From DASQZK01 sp963764345 (GTDB lineage Bacteria > Bacteroidota > Bacteroidia > Bacteroidales > GCA-2748055): a stretch of DNA of 64,000 nt. The DNA lies in assembly GCA_963764345.1 (NCBI GenBank), contig CAVXSF010000008.1, positions 62,001 to 126,000 of the forward strand, given 5' to 3'. The notes beneath the pieces are model-generated. The model was not told the DNA's origin, made no database searches, and was given only the letters and a program-made list of their open reading frames with translations. Both the position numbers and the translations under genes were made by a program. Shown piece after piece: positions 48,027-57,838 of this stretch. Numbering within the stretch: the first letter of the stretch is position 1; every line of letters begins with the position of its first letter.

Positions 48027-48494
48027 ATGAGGTATTCAGTCTTAACAGTTCTATTTGTTTTTTTCACTTTTACAGGCCTTTATTCACAGTCTGCCGTTAC
48101 GCCTCCCCGATCCACCGGAGATTTGCTGAGTATCCTGGAAAAAAATAACGGATCTTCAGGGATGGTTATCATAACAATGGATCCTGGTATTGAAGATAAT
48201 TACTACAAAGATCTGCTTTATAATCAGAAAAACCAGGGTATAAACGGTTTCCGTATCAGGATCTTCACAGGCTCCGGCGTCAATGCTTACGCTGAGGCAC
48301 AAAAGGTCAGGGCACATTTTTTAAGCCTGTATGACAATGTTGGTGCTTATATTCAGTTTGATGCACCAGACTACAGGGTATATGTGGGAGACTGCCGTAC
48401 CAGGTCGGAAGTGCTGAAGTTGTTTTATCAAATTAAACCGGATTTTCCGAATTCATTTCCTGTTTCTCATTATATCAGGCTGGATCCGGATTGA
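48027..48494 (+). CDS. SPOR-like domain protein, exported
   Basis: 155 residues. MRYSVLTVLFVFFTFTGLYS is a signal peptide. The C-terminal half (GFRIRIFTGSGVNAYAEAQK then VRAHFLSL, and later YRVYVGDCRTRSEVLKLF) has the strand-helix pattern of SPOR domains, which bind peptidoglycan stripped of stem peptides. ATG 48027 is taken because it starts the leader; TTG at 48003 is upstream and less likely. A TAATTTTG box at 47998-48005 could be a -7 element. The purF-like gene starts 16 bp after it. Confidence 0.72.
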   Translation: MRYSVLTVLFVFFTFTGLYSQSAVTPPRSTGDLLSILEKNNGSSGMVIITMDPGIEDNYYKDLLYNQKNQGINGFRIRIFTGSGVNAYAEAQKVRAHFLSLYDNVGAYIQFDAPDYRVYVGDCRTRSEVLKLFYQIKPDFPNSFPVSHYIRLDPD

Positions 48495-48510
48495 TTAATG
48501 CTTTAATCAG

Positions 48511-50413
48511 ATGAGTGACGAAATAAAACATAAGTGTGGGATTGCGCTGGTTAGATTGCTTAAACCTCTCGAATATTACCACCTGAAATACGGCAGCTGG
48601 AGTTACGGTCTTCAGAAACTTTATATCATGATGGAAAAGCAGAGGAACCGGGGTCAGGATGGTGCAGGCATTGTGAGTATGAAATTTGATACACCGGCGG
48701 GAATAAAATATTTCAGCCGGGAAAGGTCCACCGATCCTTCTGCAATAAATATTGTTTTCGAGAAAATATATAAGCGTTTCCAAAAAGTTGAGAAGAAAAA
48801 CGCCGCACTTATTGATGATGTGCACTGGGCGAAACTGAACCTGCCTTTCGTTGCAGAGACTTACCTTGGTCATTTACGGTACGGGACATTCGGTAAAAAC
48901 AGCCTGGATAATGTGCATCCCGTGATGCGGCAGAATAACTGGAAATCGAGGAACCTCGTTCTGGCAGGGAATTTTAACCTTACAAACGTTGATGAGCTTT
49001 TTGACCTGCTCCTTGAACTGGGGCAGTCTCCCAAAGATTATTCCGATACTGTTACGATACTTGAAAAGGTCGGACATTTCCTCGACCAGGAAAATCAGCG
49101 GTTGTTCGATAAGTTCAAGGCCCAGGGGTATACCAATATCGACATCTCCCATATGATCGCTAAAAATGTGGATATCGCCCGTGTTCTTCGTGATGCGAGC
49201 AAGACGATGGGACGGTGGATATGTCATAGCCGGAATGATCGGTCACGGGGATTCTTTCGTTTACCGTGATCCATGGGGAATCCGCCCGGCTTTTTATTAT
49301 CACGACGAAGAGATAGCCGTGGTGACTTCGGAGCGTCCGGTGATTCAAACGGCTTTGAATGTGACCTACGATAAGATTGAGGAAGTTCCCCCGGGACATG
49401 CCGTCATCATAAGGAAAAACGGGGAATTTAGTGTTGAACAGGTGCTCGAGCCCAAAGAAAGGAAGTCGTGTTCGTTCGAGAGGATCTATTTCTCGAGAGG
49501 AACAGATAAGGATATCTACAACGAGAGGAAGAAACTGGGCGAACTCATTGTTCCCGGTGTCCTTGAAGCTATAGGTCACGATATCGAGAATACCGTTTTT
49601 TCCTTTATTCCCAATACTGCCGAATCGGCATTCTACGGCATGGTTAAGGAAGTGGAGAATGTGATGATCAGGGAGAAGAAGGAACTCCTGCACAGGAAAA
49701 GGAATGAGATGACGGAAGAAGAACTCTTCGATATGATTGCCCAAAAACCCCGGATAGAGAAAGTGGCCATCAAGGACCTCAAACTCCGCACCTTCATTTC
49801 CCAGGACAAGGGGAGGAATGACCTGGTGGGGCATGTCTACGATATCACTTACGGGACTATCCGCAGGGGTATCGACAACCTGGTCATCATCGACGATTCA
49901 ATCGTGAGAGGGACAACACTGAAACAAAGTATTCTGAGAATTCTCGACCGGCTTGGACCGAAAAAAATTGTTGTCGTTTCATCCTCACCCCAGATCCGTT
50001 ATCCCGATTGTTACGGTATCGATATGGCAAGACTGAGCGATTTTATCGCCTTTAAAGCAGCCATCGCCCTTCTCAAGGAAAAAGGGAAGGATAGTATTAT
50101 TAATGAAGTCTACCGTAAATGCCGTGACCAAAAAGATCTTCCGAAAGAAGAATTTGTCAATCACGTAACGGAAATCTACAGCTCGTTTACAGATAAGGAG
50201 ATATCCGGAAAAATTGGACAACTCCTGAAGTCACCGGAAATTAAAGCAGATATCGAAATCGTTTACCAGAACATTGACAACCTTCATAAGGCCTGCCCCA
50301 ATGACCTGGGAGACTGGTATTTCACCGGCGATTATCCGACACCCGGCGGTAATAAGGTAGTCTCTACCTCATTCATCAATTTTATTGAAGGGATCAATCG
50401 AAGAGCTTACTGA
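48511..50413 (+). CDS. purF: amidophosphoribosyltransferase-like class II glutamine amidotransferase (one frameshift)
   Basis: Makes phosphoribosylamine from PRPP and glutamine, the first step of purine synthesis, or a closely related reaction. The glutaminase part begins MSDEIKHKCGIALVRLL; the nucleophile would be C9 after removal of an eight-residue propeptide. QRNRGQDGAGIVS and LGHLRYGTFG line the glutamine site. The PRPP loop is VIIDDSIVRGTTLKQS. The frame changes near 49215, where VLRDASKTW continues as DGGYVIAGMIGHGDSFVYRD. At about 634 residues it is longer than canonical PurF (about 500); the extra length is in the glutaminase half and C-terminus. Bacteroidota often carry such a long second version, so it may not be the main PurF. 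Confidence 0.82.
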
Positions 50414-51357
50414 TCCTCTTCCAGCTTTTCATTCGGGGTGTAACTGTTGATGTGCCGTTCAACCTTCTGTTTGTACAAGTCATTAATGTTGATCATGATA
50501 GCCGTTTCCTCCACATTGCCGAAATAAGGATTGCTGACCGTCCCAAAAGTCCTGAGCGAAGGAGACAGATTCATGTATGCATTGATCAGAGGAGGAATAT
50601 TCTCACCGAAAGCCCTGACATTCTGGGAAAGAACCCTGTAATCATCCATGTAGTTGTCGTTCACGAAAATCTTTTCCATCTCTGACCGGTTTATGTTGGT
50701 CTCAAGCGGAACAATAGGAGTAATGAGGCCATCGTTGTCGGGAAAATGCTTCTCAAGAAAATACAGAATCAGGTTTCTTGCCCTTTGATTATAGTTCTTG
50801 TACATCGTTACCTTTCCGAAAAAATACTTTTTTTCCGGGTAATCGATAACCAGCGTGCCAAGCCCGTCCCATAGATTATCGAGGGCATACAGTGCCTTGC
50901 TTATTTTGTTGGTCGTCTGGTATTTTGGCTGTACAAAAGAACGGCCAAGCTCAATAGTGAATGGCAAAAAATCTTCCCTGAAGGTTTTGGAAAAATGAAA
51001 AAGCTTGGCTGTGGCCAGTTTGATCTCTCCTCCATCGCAACAATTGGATTCATCACAAATATGAAAGCGGTATCCCCCCAGGATCTCCTGCTCTGAAGGA
51101 TCCCATACAATAAGCTGTTTGTAAGCGGATTCACCCCGGTCGTAGTCATCAATATCGACGGCTTTTCCTGTACCGCCACCGGCTTCACGAAATGTTAATT
51201 CCCTTAAGCGGCCAATCTCCCTCATAATATTCGGAGAGTCCTCCTCGGTGATGATAAAGAGCTGGTTACCAGCATTATTGGTGCGCCTGATGAATTTCTC
51301 ACTGGTCAGTTCCTGGAGCAACGTATCCTTTGATACCGGTGGAATAATATTTTCCAT
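50407..51357 (-). CDS. glsB: GNAT-family N-acyltransferase, GlsB-like (amino-lipid synthesis)
   Basis: Puts a 3-hydroxyacyl chain on an amino acid (glycine in Bacteroides) as the first step of aminolipid synthesis. The 316-residue protein shows REIGRLRELTFREAGGGTG, EILGGYRFHICD and ELGRSFVQPKYQ, as in OlsB/hemolysin-type acyltransferases. ATG at 51357 (MENIIPPVSK) is preferred over an upstream TTG. The O-acyltransferase gene lies 73 bp upstream on the same strand, the same pairing as Bacteroides glsB/glsA. It converges with the purF-like gene, overlapping by seven bases. Confidence 0.8.
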   Translation of the reverse strand: MENIIPPVSKDTLLQELTSEKFIRRTNNAGNQLFIITEEDSPNIMREIGRLRELTFREAGGGTGKAVDIDDYDRGESAYKQLIVWDPSEQEILGGYRFHICDESNCCDGGEIKLATAKLFHFSKTFREDFLPFTIELGRSFVQPKYQTTNKISKALYALDNLWDGLGTLVIDYPEKKYFFGKVTMYKNYNQRARNLILYFLEKHFPDNDGLITPIVPLETNINRSEMEKIFVNDNYMDDYRVLSQNVRAFGENIPPLINAYMNLSPSLRTFGTVSNPYFGNVEETAIMININDLYKQKVERHINSYTPNEKLEEDQ

Positions 51358-51430
51358 AATAGTCAATTTAAGCAGACAAATTTAGTGATTATATAACTTA
51401 AGCCGCACAGTCATAAATAATTTATGATAA

Positions 51431-52289
51431 CTAAGGAATAAAAGGATCCGTATTTCCTTCAGCGAGTGTGTAAACATAATCCTGTAATTTGGCTGCCCAT
51501 TCAGCCGGGCTGAACGACTTGTCAAATATTTGCCATTTTACAGGATAACCAATCGTGATCACAATATGTTCATCACGGTGCCTGTAGGTTTCATCAGGTA
51601 ATAGCATCATTTCCAGATTGGATTTTATCCTGAGCAGCTTACGGAGATTTGCCATGAAGTAAAAGAAATTGGTGCATCTGCCGCTCACATGGATGGGGAC
51701 AATATCACGCTCATAGTTTCATGGCCTTGGTAATAAAATTTTTTTTCCATTCCGGATCCCTTATGACACCATTTTTCCTCCTGGAAACCAGTCCTGCCGG
51801 AAATGTAAGAACCTGATCATTTGAACTGTAAATCTCCTCTATCTTTTGAACTGCATCATAAGATTGCTTGCCATGTTTGTTTATCGGGACGAAAATTCCG
51901 TCCATCATCTTGATGTTCATCAGAATATCATTGACAAAAACCTTCAGGTTATGATATTTCTTCTGCAATATGGTCAATAAAATCATTCCGTCAAAGCCAC
52001 CCAAAGGATGATTGGAAACAAAAATGAAACGGCCTGAGTCTGGTAAATTTTCCATTCCTCTTACCTCCATCGTGATATTGAACTCTTTAACCAGGGCTTC
52101 AGCAAATTCAAGACCACGCTTGTTTCCATGTATTTCCAGGATGGAATTGATGAATTTGACATGTACCAGCCGACCGATAAGAGTGAATGCAAAACCAGGC
52201 AGAAATCTCGCCAGCCGTGCATTTTTATCCCTGAAGACCTGCCGGATATCAATGGGCTTTATGTCCTGTTTCTTTTCACGATCTGTCAT
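51431..52289 (-). CDS. glsA: 1-acylglycerol-3-phosphate-type O-acyltransferase, GlsA-like (one frameshift)
   Basis: Adds the second acyl chain to the mono-acylated amino lipid made by the GlsB-like enzyme. The catalytic NHxxxxD motif is in FVSNHPLGGFDGMILL, followed by a GIFVPINKHGKQ substrate motif and TFPAGLVSRRKNG. The frame changes near 51712, where FITKAMK continues as YERDIVPIHVSGRCTNFFYF. Repaired length is about 285 residues. Precedes glsB on the same strand. Glycine lipids fit the phylum, but ornithine or serine lipids are also possible. Confidence 0.78.
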
Positions 52290-52417
52290 GTTACTTCATC
52301 CTTGTTGGGGTGACCAAAAATACGAAAAAGGAATGAATCTCATAGCTTTCTGCCTTCAAATACCCTCGTCCTCCTGACTGCCGGTGCCGGAAAAGTTATT
52401 AACAATGTGTAAAAAAA

Positions 52418-52442
52418 TGGGATAAAGTGGTAAAAAGTGGGA
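52418..52442 (+). promoter_or_regulatory. MraZ operator: three TGGGA-type boxes spaced by 5 bp
   Basis: TGGGA (52418-52422), TGGTA (52428-52432) and TGGGA (52438-52442) are in direct orientation, each separated by five bases. This is the arrangement bound by MraZ upstream of its own gene in other bacteria. It lies 42 bp before the mraZ start and supports autoregulation of the cell-wall cluster. Confidence 0.75.
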
Positions 52443-52483
52443 GATTTTGTCTTATTTTTACATCTTATAGTAACTGTATACTC

Positions 52484-52955
52484 ATGATAACATTTATCGG
52501 AGACTATAACGGCAGGGTGGATGCAAAAGGCAGGGTGTCTCTTCCAACGGCGTTTAAACGCCAGATGAAGGAGAGCTTCCAGGAAGGCTTTGTCCTGAAG
52601 CGCGATGTATTTGACAAATGCCTGATCCTTTATCCGATGAAGGAATGGGAGAGACAGAATCAGTTGATCAGGGCAAAGACCAATCCTTACAACAAGGAGC
52701 ACAGCCGGTTTCTGAGGATGTTCTTCAGTGGCACGGCAGAGATTAGTCCCCGATGCGAACAGCAGGATTCTTTTACCGAAACGCCTGATGGAGTTTGCAG
52801 AGATAGAAAATGAGGTTGTGATGGCCGGCCAGTATGGAAAGATTGAGTTCTGGTCAGCAGAAAACTACGAAAAGATCAGCAAGGCTGATGATGAATTTGC
52901 CAGTATGGCAGAAAAAATACTTGGTGGGTCCTTTGAACAAACCAATGAGGGATGA
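52484..52955 (+). CDS. mraZ: division/cell-wall cluster regulator MraZ (one frameshift)
   Basis: DNA-binding repressor of the dcw cluster, ring-shaped, with two AbrB-like halves. The first half has GDYNGRVDAKGRVSLPTAFK, the second VPDANSRILLPKRLMEFAEI. The frame changes near 52746: an extra A in GCAGAGATTAGTC separates the two halves. Repaired length is about 157 residues, as usual. ATG at 52484 begins MITFIGDYNGRVD. The stop overlaps the rsmH start (ATGA). Confidence 0.93.
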
Positions 52956-53851
52956 CCTATCATAAACCGGTTCTGTTAGAAGAAAGTGTAAACGGACTTA
53001 ATATTAAACCAGAGGGAATTTATATTGATCTGACCTTTGGTGGTGGGGGGCATTCTCTCAGGATTCTTGAAAATCTTGGCAAAAAAGGAAAGCTGTACGC
53101 TTTCGATCAGGATATCGAAGCAGAACAGAATACCCCTGCCGATCCCCGTTTTACATTCATTCATTCAAACTTCCGGTTTCTCAGGCATTTTCTCAGGTTT
53201 TACAATATCGACCATGTAGACGGTATCCTGGCCGATCTTGGTATCTCTTCCCATCAGGTGGACACGAGGGAGAGAGGTTTCACCTTTATGCAGGATACCG
53301 GACTTGACATGAGAATGAACCGCAGTGCAGAGCTGACGGCAGCTTCGGTACTCAACAGCTATGATGCTCATGCTCTGGACAGGATATTCCGGGACTACGG
53401 CGAAGTAACGGGTTACCATAAGCTGACCAGGGTGATCATCCGTCGCAGGGAGAGCAAAGCCTTTACCGACACGGATGATTTCACCGGGGCGATTTCGAGC
53501 CTGATACCGGAATACAAGAGGAACAAATTGCTGGCTAAAATATTCCAGGCTCTGCGGATTGAAGTGAATGATGAAATGGGTGCTCTGAAGGATATGCTGG
53601 AACAATCGCCGGAAGTATTGAAAAAGGAAGGCAGGCTTGTCATTCTGACCTATCATTCTTTGGAAGACCGGATTGTGAAGACGTTTTTAAAATCGGGTAA
53701 TCACGATGGCAGGATGGAAAAAGACTTTTACGGCAACATGTTCCTCCCTTTCAGAATGGTGAATAAAAATGTTATCGTTCCCGGGGAAGATGAAATAAGG
53801 ACCAACCCGAGGGCAAGAAGTGCTAAACTCAGAATTGCAGAAAAAAAATGA
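52952..53851 (+). CDS. rsmH: 16S rRNA (cytosine(1402)-N(4))-methyltransferase
   Basis: SAM-dependent enzyme that methylates C1402 in the decoding centre of 16S rRNA. MTYHKPVLLEESVNGLNIKP is the usual start; YIDLTFGGGGHSLRILENLG is the SAM site, ILADLGISSHQVDTRERGFT and LTYHSLEDRIVKTFL are family motifs. 299 residues, intact. Overlaps mraZ and ftsL by four bases each. Confidence 0.96.
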   Translation: MTYHKPVLLEESVNGLNIKPEGIYIDLTFGGGGHSLRILENLGKKGKLYAFDQDIEAEQNTPADPRFTFIHSNFRFLRHFLRFYNIDHVDGILADLGISSHQVDTRERGFTFMQDTGLDMRMNRSAELTAASVLNSYDAHALDRIFRDYGEVTGYHKLTRVIIRRRESKAFTDTDDFTGAISSLIPEYKRNKLLAKIFQALRIEVNDEMGALKDMLEQSPEVLKKEGRLVILTYHSLEDRIVKTFLKSGNHDGRMEKDFYGNMFLPFRMVNKNVIVPGEDEIRTNPRARSAKLRIAEKK

Positions 53852-54246
53852 AGGCCAGGGAAGAAGAACATATTGAATTTATTGATGAGCGGGAACCTGA
53901 GAAGGAGAAGGAACCGTCATCCCAGGCCGGAGGGATACTCCGTGGCCTTGTTGACGGAACTCTTCTTACACGTAAGTCTGTCCTGCGCCAGATGCCCTTT
54001 ATTTTCTATCTCGTTTTTATGAGTCTCCTGTACATCAGTAACCGGTACCATGCCGATATGCTGAAGCGAACGATTTCCTCCCTCAGGGCGGAAACCGGTG
54101 AGCTGAGGTCCAGGGCCATATTTGTGTCGTCGGAGTTGATGAAACTGAGTCGGCAGACCGAGGTTGCCGATGAAGTTGCCAAAAAAGGTCTCGATCTGAA
54201 GGAATCACAGGAACCGCCAAAAAAAATTGTGGTTAGAAAAAGATAA
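53848..54246 (+). CDS. ftsL: FtsL-like divisome protein
   Basis: 132 residues: acidic cytoplasmic N-terminus, a region with DGTLLTRKSVLRQMPFIFYL entering the single membrane span (FIFYLVFMSLLYISN), and a coiled-coil periplasmic part (LKRTISSLRAETGELRSRAI). Sequence conservation is low, but size, topology and place between rsmH and ftsI mark it as FtsL, which with FtsB/FtsQ activates FtsWI. Confidence 0.8.
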   Translation: MKAREEEHIEFIDEREPEKEKEPSSQAGGILRGLVDGTLLTRKSVLRQMPFIFYLVFMSLLYISNRYHADMLKRTISSLRAETGELRSRAIFVSSELMKLSRQTEVADEVAKKGLDLKESQEPPKKIVVRKR

Positions 54247-54251
54247 ACACA

Positions 54252-56381
54252 TTGTCAGTTAAAAAGGACATATTATGGAGAGTGGGTGTTGTGTATCTTC
54301 TGATGGCTATGACCGGCCTGACGATTATCGGGAGGATTGTCTGGCTGCAATTCGGAGAACGGGACAAATGGTCAGTGAATTCTGATACGGCCCCCATCAA
54401 ACAGGTATCCATTGAGGCGAACCGGGGTGATATTTACAGTTCAGACGGCAAACTTCTGGCTGTGTCTGTTCCTTATTACGATATTCGGATGGATCTCACC
54501 GTCGACAGCCTGACCGACGATATCTTCTGGGCAAATGTAGACATATTGTCGAAAGACCTGGCATCCACATTCAGAGACCGTTCATGGATTGAATATAAAA
54601 GGGATCTGATCAAAGCGCGGCAGGCAAAGCTGCAGTACTTCCTTATCAGGAGGGATGTCTCTTATGATCAGATGCTCAAAGCCAAAAACTTCCCCATTTT
54701 TAACCGTGGCCGGTTTAAAGGCGGGGTACGCTTCATAGAAAAGAGTGAAAGGGTGAAGCCCAATGGATATCTTGCTTCACGAACCATAGGCTCAACCACG
54801 GAAAGTGTGAGCGGGAATATTGTGGGACTTGAAGGTGCTTATGATGAAGATCTCCGGGGCAAGGAGGGACTAAGGCTTTATAAGCGGCTCACCGGAAATA
54901 TTTATGTGCCGTTGTTCGATAAAAATGAGGTGGACCCGGAGGACGGGATGGATGTGATCACAACCATTGACCTGAACATTCAGGATGTTGCCGAAAAGGC
55001 CTTGTATACGCAGCTGCAAAAGCATAACGCCGAACATGGCACGGCTATTCTCATGGAGGTGAAGACCGGTGATATCAAAGCCATTGCCAACCTCGAGAGA
55101 AATGAAGCCGGGAATTACTGGGAATCGGTCAATTACGGCGTCGGAGAAAGTACAGTCCCGGGTTCGACCTTTAAGGCTGCCAGTCTGATGGTAGCCCTCG
55201 ATGACGGTCTGATCAGTATTGATGATTCTATAGATATCCATAAGGGGGTAACTTATTATTATGGTGTAAAGGTGGAAGACAGTGAAAGGAATGAGCATGA
55301 AAAGATCACTGTAAAAAGGGCGTTCGAAGTCTCCTCCAATGTGGGCATAACCAGGGTCATATATGAACATTATAAAGGGAAGGAAGACCAGTTCATAAAG
55401 GGCCTTTACGACCTTGGCCTGAACAGGAAGACTGGAATTGAGATCATGGGCGAAGGGGAGCCTTTCATCAAGTCGCCTTCCCATTCCGACTGGTCGGGTG
55501 TTTCCCTGCCGATGATTGCCATGGGATATGAACTGACACTGACACCGCTTCAGATTCTGACTTTCTATAATGCCATTGCCAATGACGGAAAAGAGATAAA
55601 ACCCAGGTTAGTCAGCGAGATAAGGTACAGGGGTGACAGGGTGGACCGGATTGATCCGGTGGTGATGAATCCGTCGATATGCAGCAGGAAAACTCTGGAG
55701 GCCATGCATGAGCTGCTTAACGGTGTGGTGGAAGAGGGCACGGCTCGCAGCCTGAGTAAGACCAATTTTAAGATAGCAGGTAAAACCGGTACAGCCCAGA
55801 TCCCCGACAAGAAAACAGGTTACAAGATAAAATCCAGAATCACCTACCAGGCCTCCTTTGTCGGATACTTTCCTGCAGATGACCCGAGGTACAGTTGTAT
55901 AGTGGTCATCAATTCGCCCTCGAATGATATTTACTACGGCAGCCTGGTTGCGGGCCCCGTCTTTCTTGAAATTGCCAATAAGGTTTATGCTACCCAGCTC
56001 GACATTCATGACCCGGTCAACAGTCCGGGAAGCCCGGTGGTGGCCGATGCACCTTATTCAAAAAGCGGATCGTACCAGGAGCTGACAAACGCGCTCTCCC
56101 TACTGGGGATCAGGTTTGTGGATGAAAGTGCAGGAAACACATGGGTTTCAACACAATCTGACGGTGATGCGATTAAAATTTTACCACGACAGGTGCAAAA
56201 AAACCTTGTGCCTAATGTTAAGGATATGGGGCTGGAGGATGCGGTCTACCTTCTTGAAAAATCAGGTCTGAAGGTCAGGGTGAACGGAAGGGGAACCGTG
56301 CGGGGACAGTCAATAACGCCCGGATCGGTTAGTATACCCGGGCAGACAATTAATCTCGAAATGAGTTTGAGCGACAGTTGA
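54252..56381 (+). CDS. ftsI: penicillin-binding protein 2/3-type transpeptidase FtsI with C-terminal PASTA domain
   Basis: Septal peptidoglycan cross-linking enzyme. After the N-terminal membrane span (VGVVYLLMAMTGLTIIGRIV) come the pedestal and the transpeptidase domain with S305-TFK (PGSTFKAA), SSN and KTGTAQ. A PASTA domain ends the protein (VPNVKDMGLEDAVYLLEKSG). 709 residues. The start is TTG at 54252, five bases after the ftsL stop; no ATG lies nearby in frame. Its partner ftsW lies 4 kb downstream in the same cluster. Confidence 0.94.
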   Translation: MSVKKDILWRVGVVYLLMAMTGLTIIGRIVWLQFGERDKWSVNSDTAPIKQVSIEANRGDIYSSDGKLLAVSVPYYDIRMDLTVDSLTDDIFWANVDILSKDLASTFRDRSWIEYKRDLIKARQAKLQYFLIRRDVSYDQMLKAKNFPIFNRGRFKGGVRFIEKSERVKPNGYLASRTIGSTTESVSGNIVGLEGAYDEDLRGKEGLRLYKRLTGNIYVPLFDKNEVDPEDGMDVITTIDLNIQDVAEKALYTQLQKHNAEHGTAILMEVKTGDIKAIANLERNEAGNYWESVNYGVGESTVPGSTFKAASLMVALDDGLISIDDSIDIHKGVTYYYGVKVEDSERNEHEKITVKRAFEVSSNVGITRVIYEHYKGKEDQFIKGLYDLGLNRKTGIEIMGEGEPFIKSPSHSDWSGVSLPMIAMGYELTLTPLQILTFYNAIANDGKEIKPRLVSEIRYRGDRVDRIDPVVMNPSICSRKTLEAMHELLNGVVEEGTARSLSKTNFKIAGKTGTAQIPDKKTGYKIKSRITYQASFVGYFPADDPRYSCIVVINSPSNDIYYGSLVAGPVFLEIANKVYATQLDIHDPVNSPGSPVVADAPYSKSGSYQELTNALSLLGIRFVDESAGNTWVSTQSDGDAIKILPRQVQKNLVPNVKDMGLEDAVYLLEKSGLKVRVNGRGTVRGQSITPGSVSIPGQTINLEMSLSDS

Positions 56382-57835
56382 TGAGAAATATAGAAGACAT
56401 ATTAAAAGGATGCAAGGTTCTTGACATCAGGGGCGATAAAAAATCCCTGACCGGGTGCGTTGTATTTGATTCGCGTGCTGCAGGCAGGGGCGACCTCTTT
56501 GTGGCCCTGAGCGGTACGAAGGTCGATGGTCATCAATTCATTCCCGTCGTCGTTGAACAGGGTGCTGAGTTTATTGTGTGTGAAAACCTGCCCGGAAAGA
56601 TGCTTGACGGGATCTGTTACATCCGGGTTGAGGATTCACACAGGGCACTTGCTATGATTTCGGCAAATTTCTATGGAAATCCCTCAGCAGAACTGAAGCT
56701 TATCGGAGTGACCGGTACGAACGGAAAGACAACGATTGCATCCCTGCTATTCCAGGTGGCGGAAGGACTTGGATATAAGGCAGGGCTTATCTCCACTATA
56801 AGCGTCAGGTATGACGGAAAGGTGCGATCCGCAACCCATACCACTCCTGATCCGGTTCAGCTGCAATCGGTGATCCGTGAAATGGCCGATTCGGGCTGTG
56901 AGTTCGTGTTCATGGAAGTATCCTCCCATGCAATCCATCAGAAGCGGATCGACGGACTACAGTTCCGGGGGGGCATCTTTACCAATATTACCCATGACCA
57001 CCTCGATTATCACAAGACCTTCAGGGGATATCTCGAGGCCAAGAAAGCTTTCTTTGACGGTCTGGGTCCCGGAGCTTTTGCTCTGGTTAACCGGGATGAC
57101 CGAAACGGGCTGGTCATGGTACAGAATACACGTGCATCAGCGCATACCTATGCGATGAAGAGTATGGCCGATTTCCATGGAAAGATCCTTGAAAGCACCA
57201 TGGAGGGAAACCTGATGCAGGTCAACAAAACAGAATTCTGGACAAGGCTGCCGGGAGTCTTCAACGCATATAACATCCTGGCAATATACGGCGCTGGGAT
57301 TCTGCTCGGATTTGAAGAGCAGGAACTGATCGGTCAGATTAGCTTATGTACCTCTGTAGACGGGAGGTTCGAAATCATCAGGAATGCTATAGGTCCTACG
57401 GCCATAGTGGATTATGCCCATACACCCGACGCACTGGAGAATGTGCTTAATACCGTCCGGGCTATCCGGAAGAAGGATGAGATGATCATTACCATTGTGG
57501 GTGCTGGAGGGAACAGGGATAAGACCAAGAGGCCTGAAATGGCAAGGATCGCGGCCGAACTCAGTGATAAGCTTATACTTACTTCGGATAACCCCAGGGA
57601 TGAAGATCCTGTGGACATTATCAATGATATGAAGGCCGGACTGAGTGCGGAGCTTGCCCGGAGGACTCTCATTATCACCGACAGGGATGAAGCCATCAGG
57701 GCCGCATGTTCCTTTGCCGGCGCTAACGACATCATCCTGGTCGCCGGAAAGGGTCACGAGACCTACCAGGAAATCAGAGGGGTTAAACATCACTTTGATG
57801 ACAGGGAAAAATTACGTCAATATTTAAATGAATAG
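56381..57835 (+). CDS. murE: UDP-N-acetylmuramoyl-L-alanyl-D-glutamate--2,6-diaminopimelate ligase
   Basis: Adds meso-diaminopimelate to the muropeptide precursor in the cytoplasm. ATP site GVTGTNGKTTIASLLF; the lysylated-Lys region and VSSHAIHQKRIDG follow; the substrate motif LTSDNPRDEDP carries the DNPR signature of DAP-adding enzymes, so the cell wall should be DAP-type. ATG at 56381 (MRNIEDILKGC) overlaps the ftsI stop; the in-frame TTG just before is unnecessary. 484 residues, intact. Confidence 0.96.
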   Translation: MRNIEDILKGCKVLDIRGDKKSLTGCVVFDSRAAGRGDLFVALSGTKVDGHQFIPVVVEQGAEFIVCENLPGKMLDGICYIRVEDSHRALAMISANFYGNPSAELKLIGVTGTNGKTTIASLLFQVAEGLGYKAGLISTISVRYDGKVRSATHTTPDPVQLQSVIREMADSGCEFVFMEVSSHAIHQKRIDGLQFRGGIFTNITHDHLDYHKTFRGYLEAKKAFFDGLGPGAFALVNRDDRNGLVMVQNTRASAHTYAMKSMADFHGKILESTMEGNLMQVNKTEFWTRLPGVFNAYNILAIYGAGILLGFEEQELIGQISLCTSVDGRFEIIRNAIGPTAIVDYAHTPDALENVLNTVRAIRKKDEMIITIVGAGGNRDKTKRPEMARIAAELSDKLILTSDNPRDEDPVDIINDMKAGLSAELARRTLIITDRDEAIRAACSFAGANDIILVAGKGHETYQEIRGVKHHFDDREKLRQYLNE

Positions 57836-57838
57836 ACA

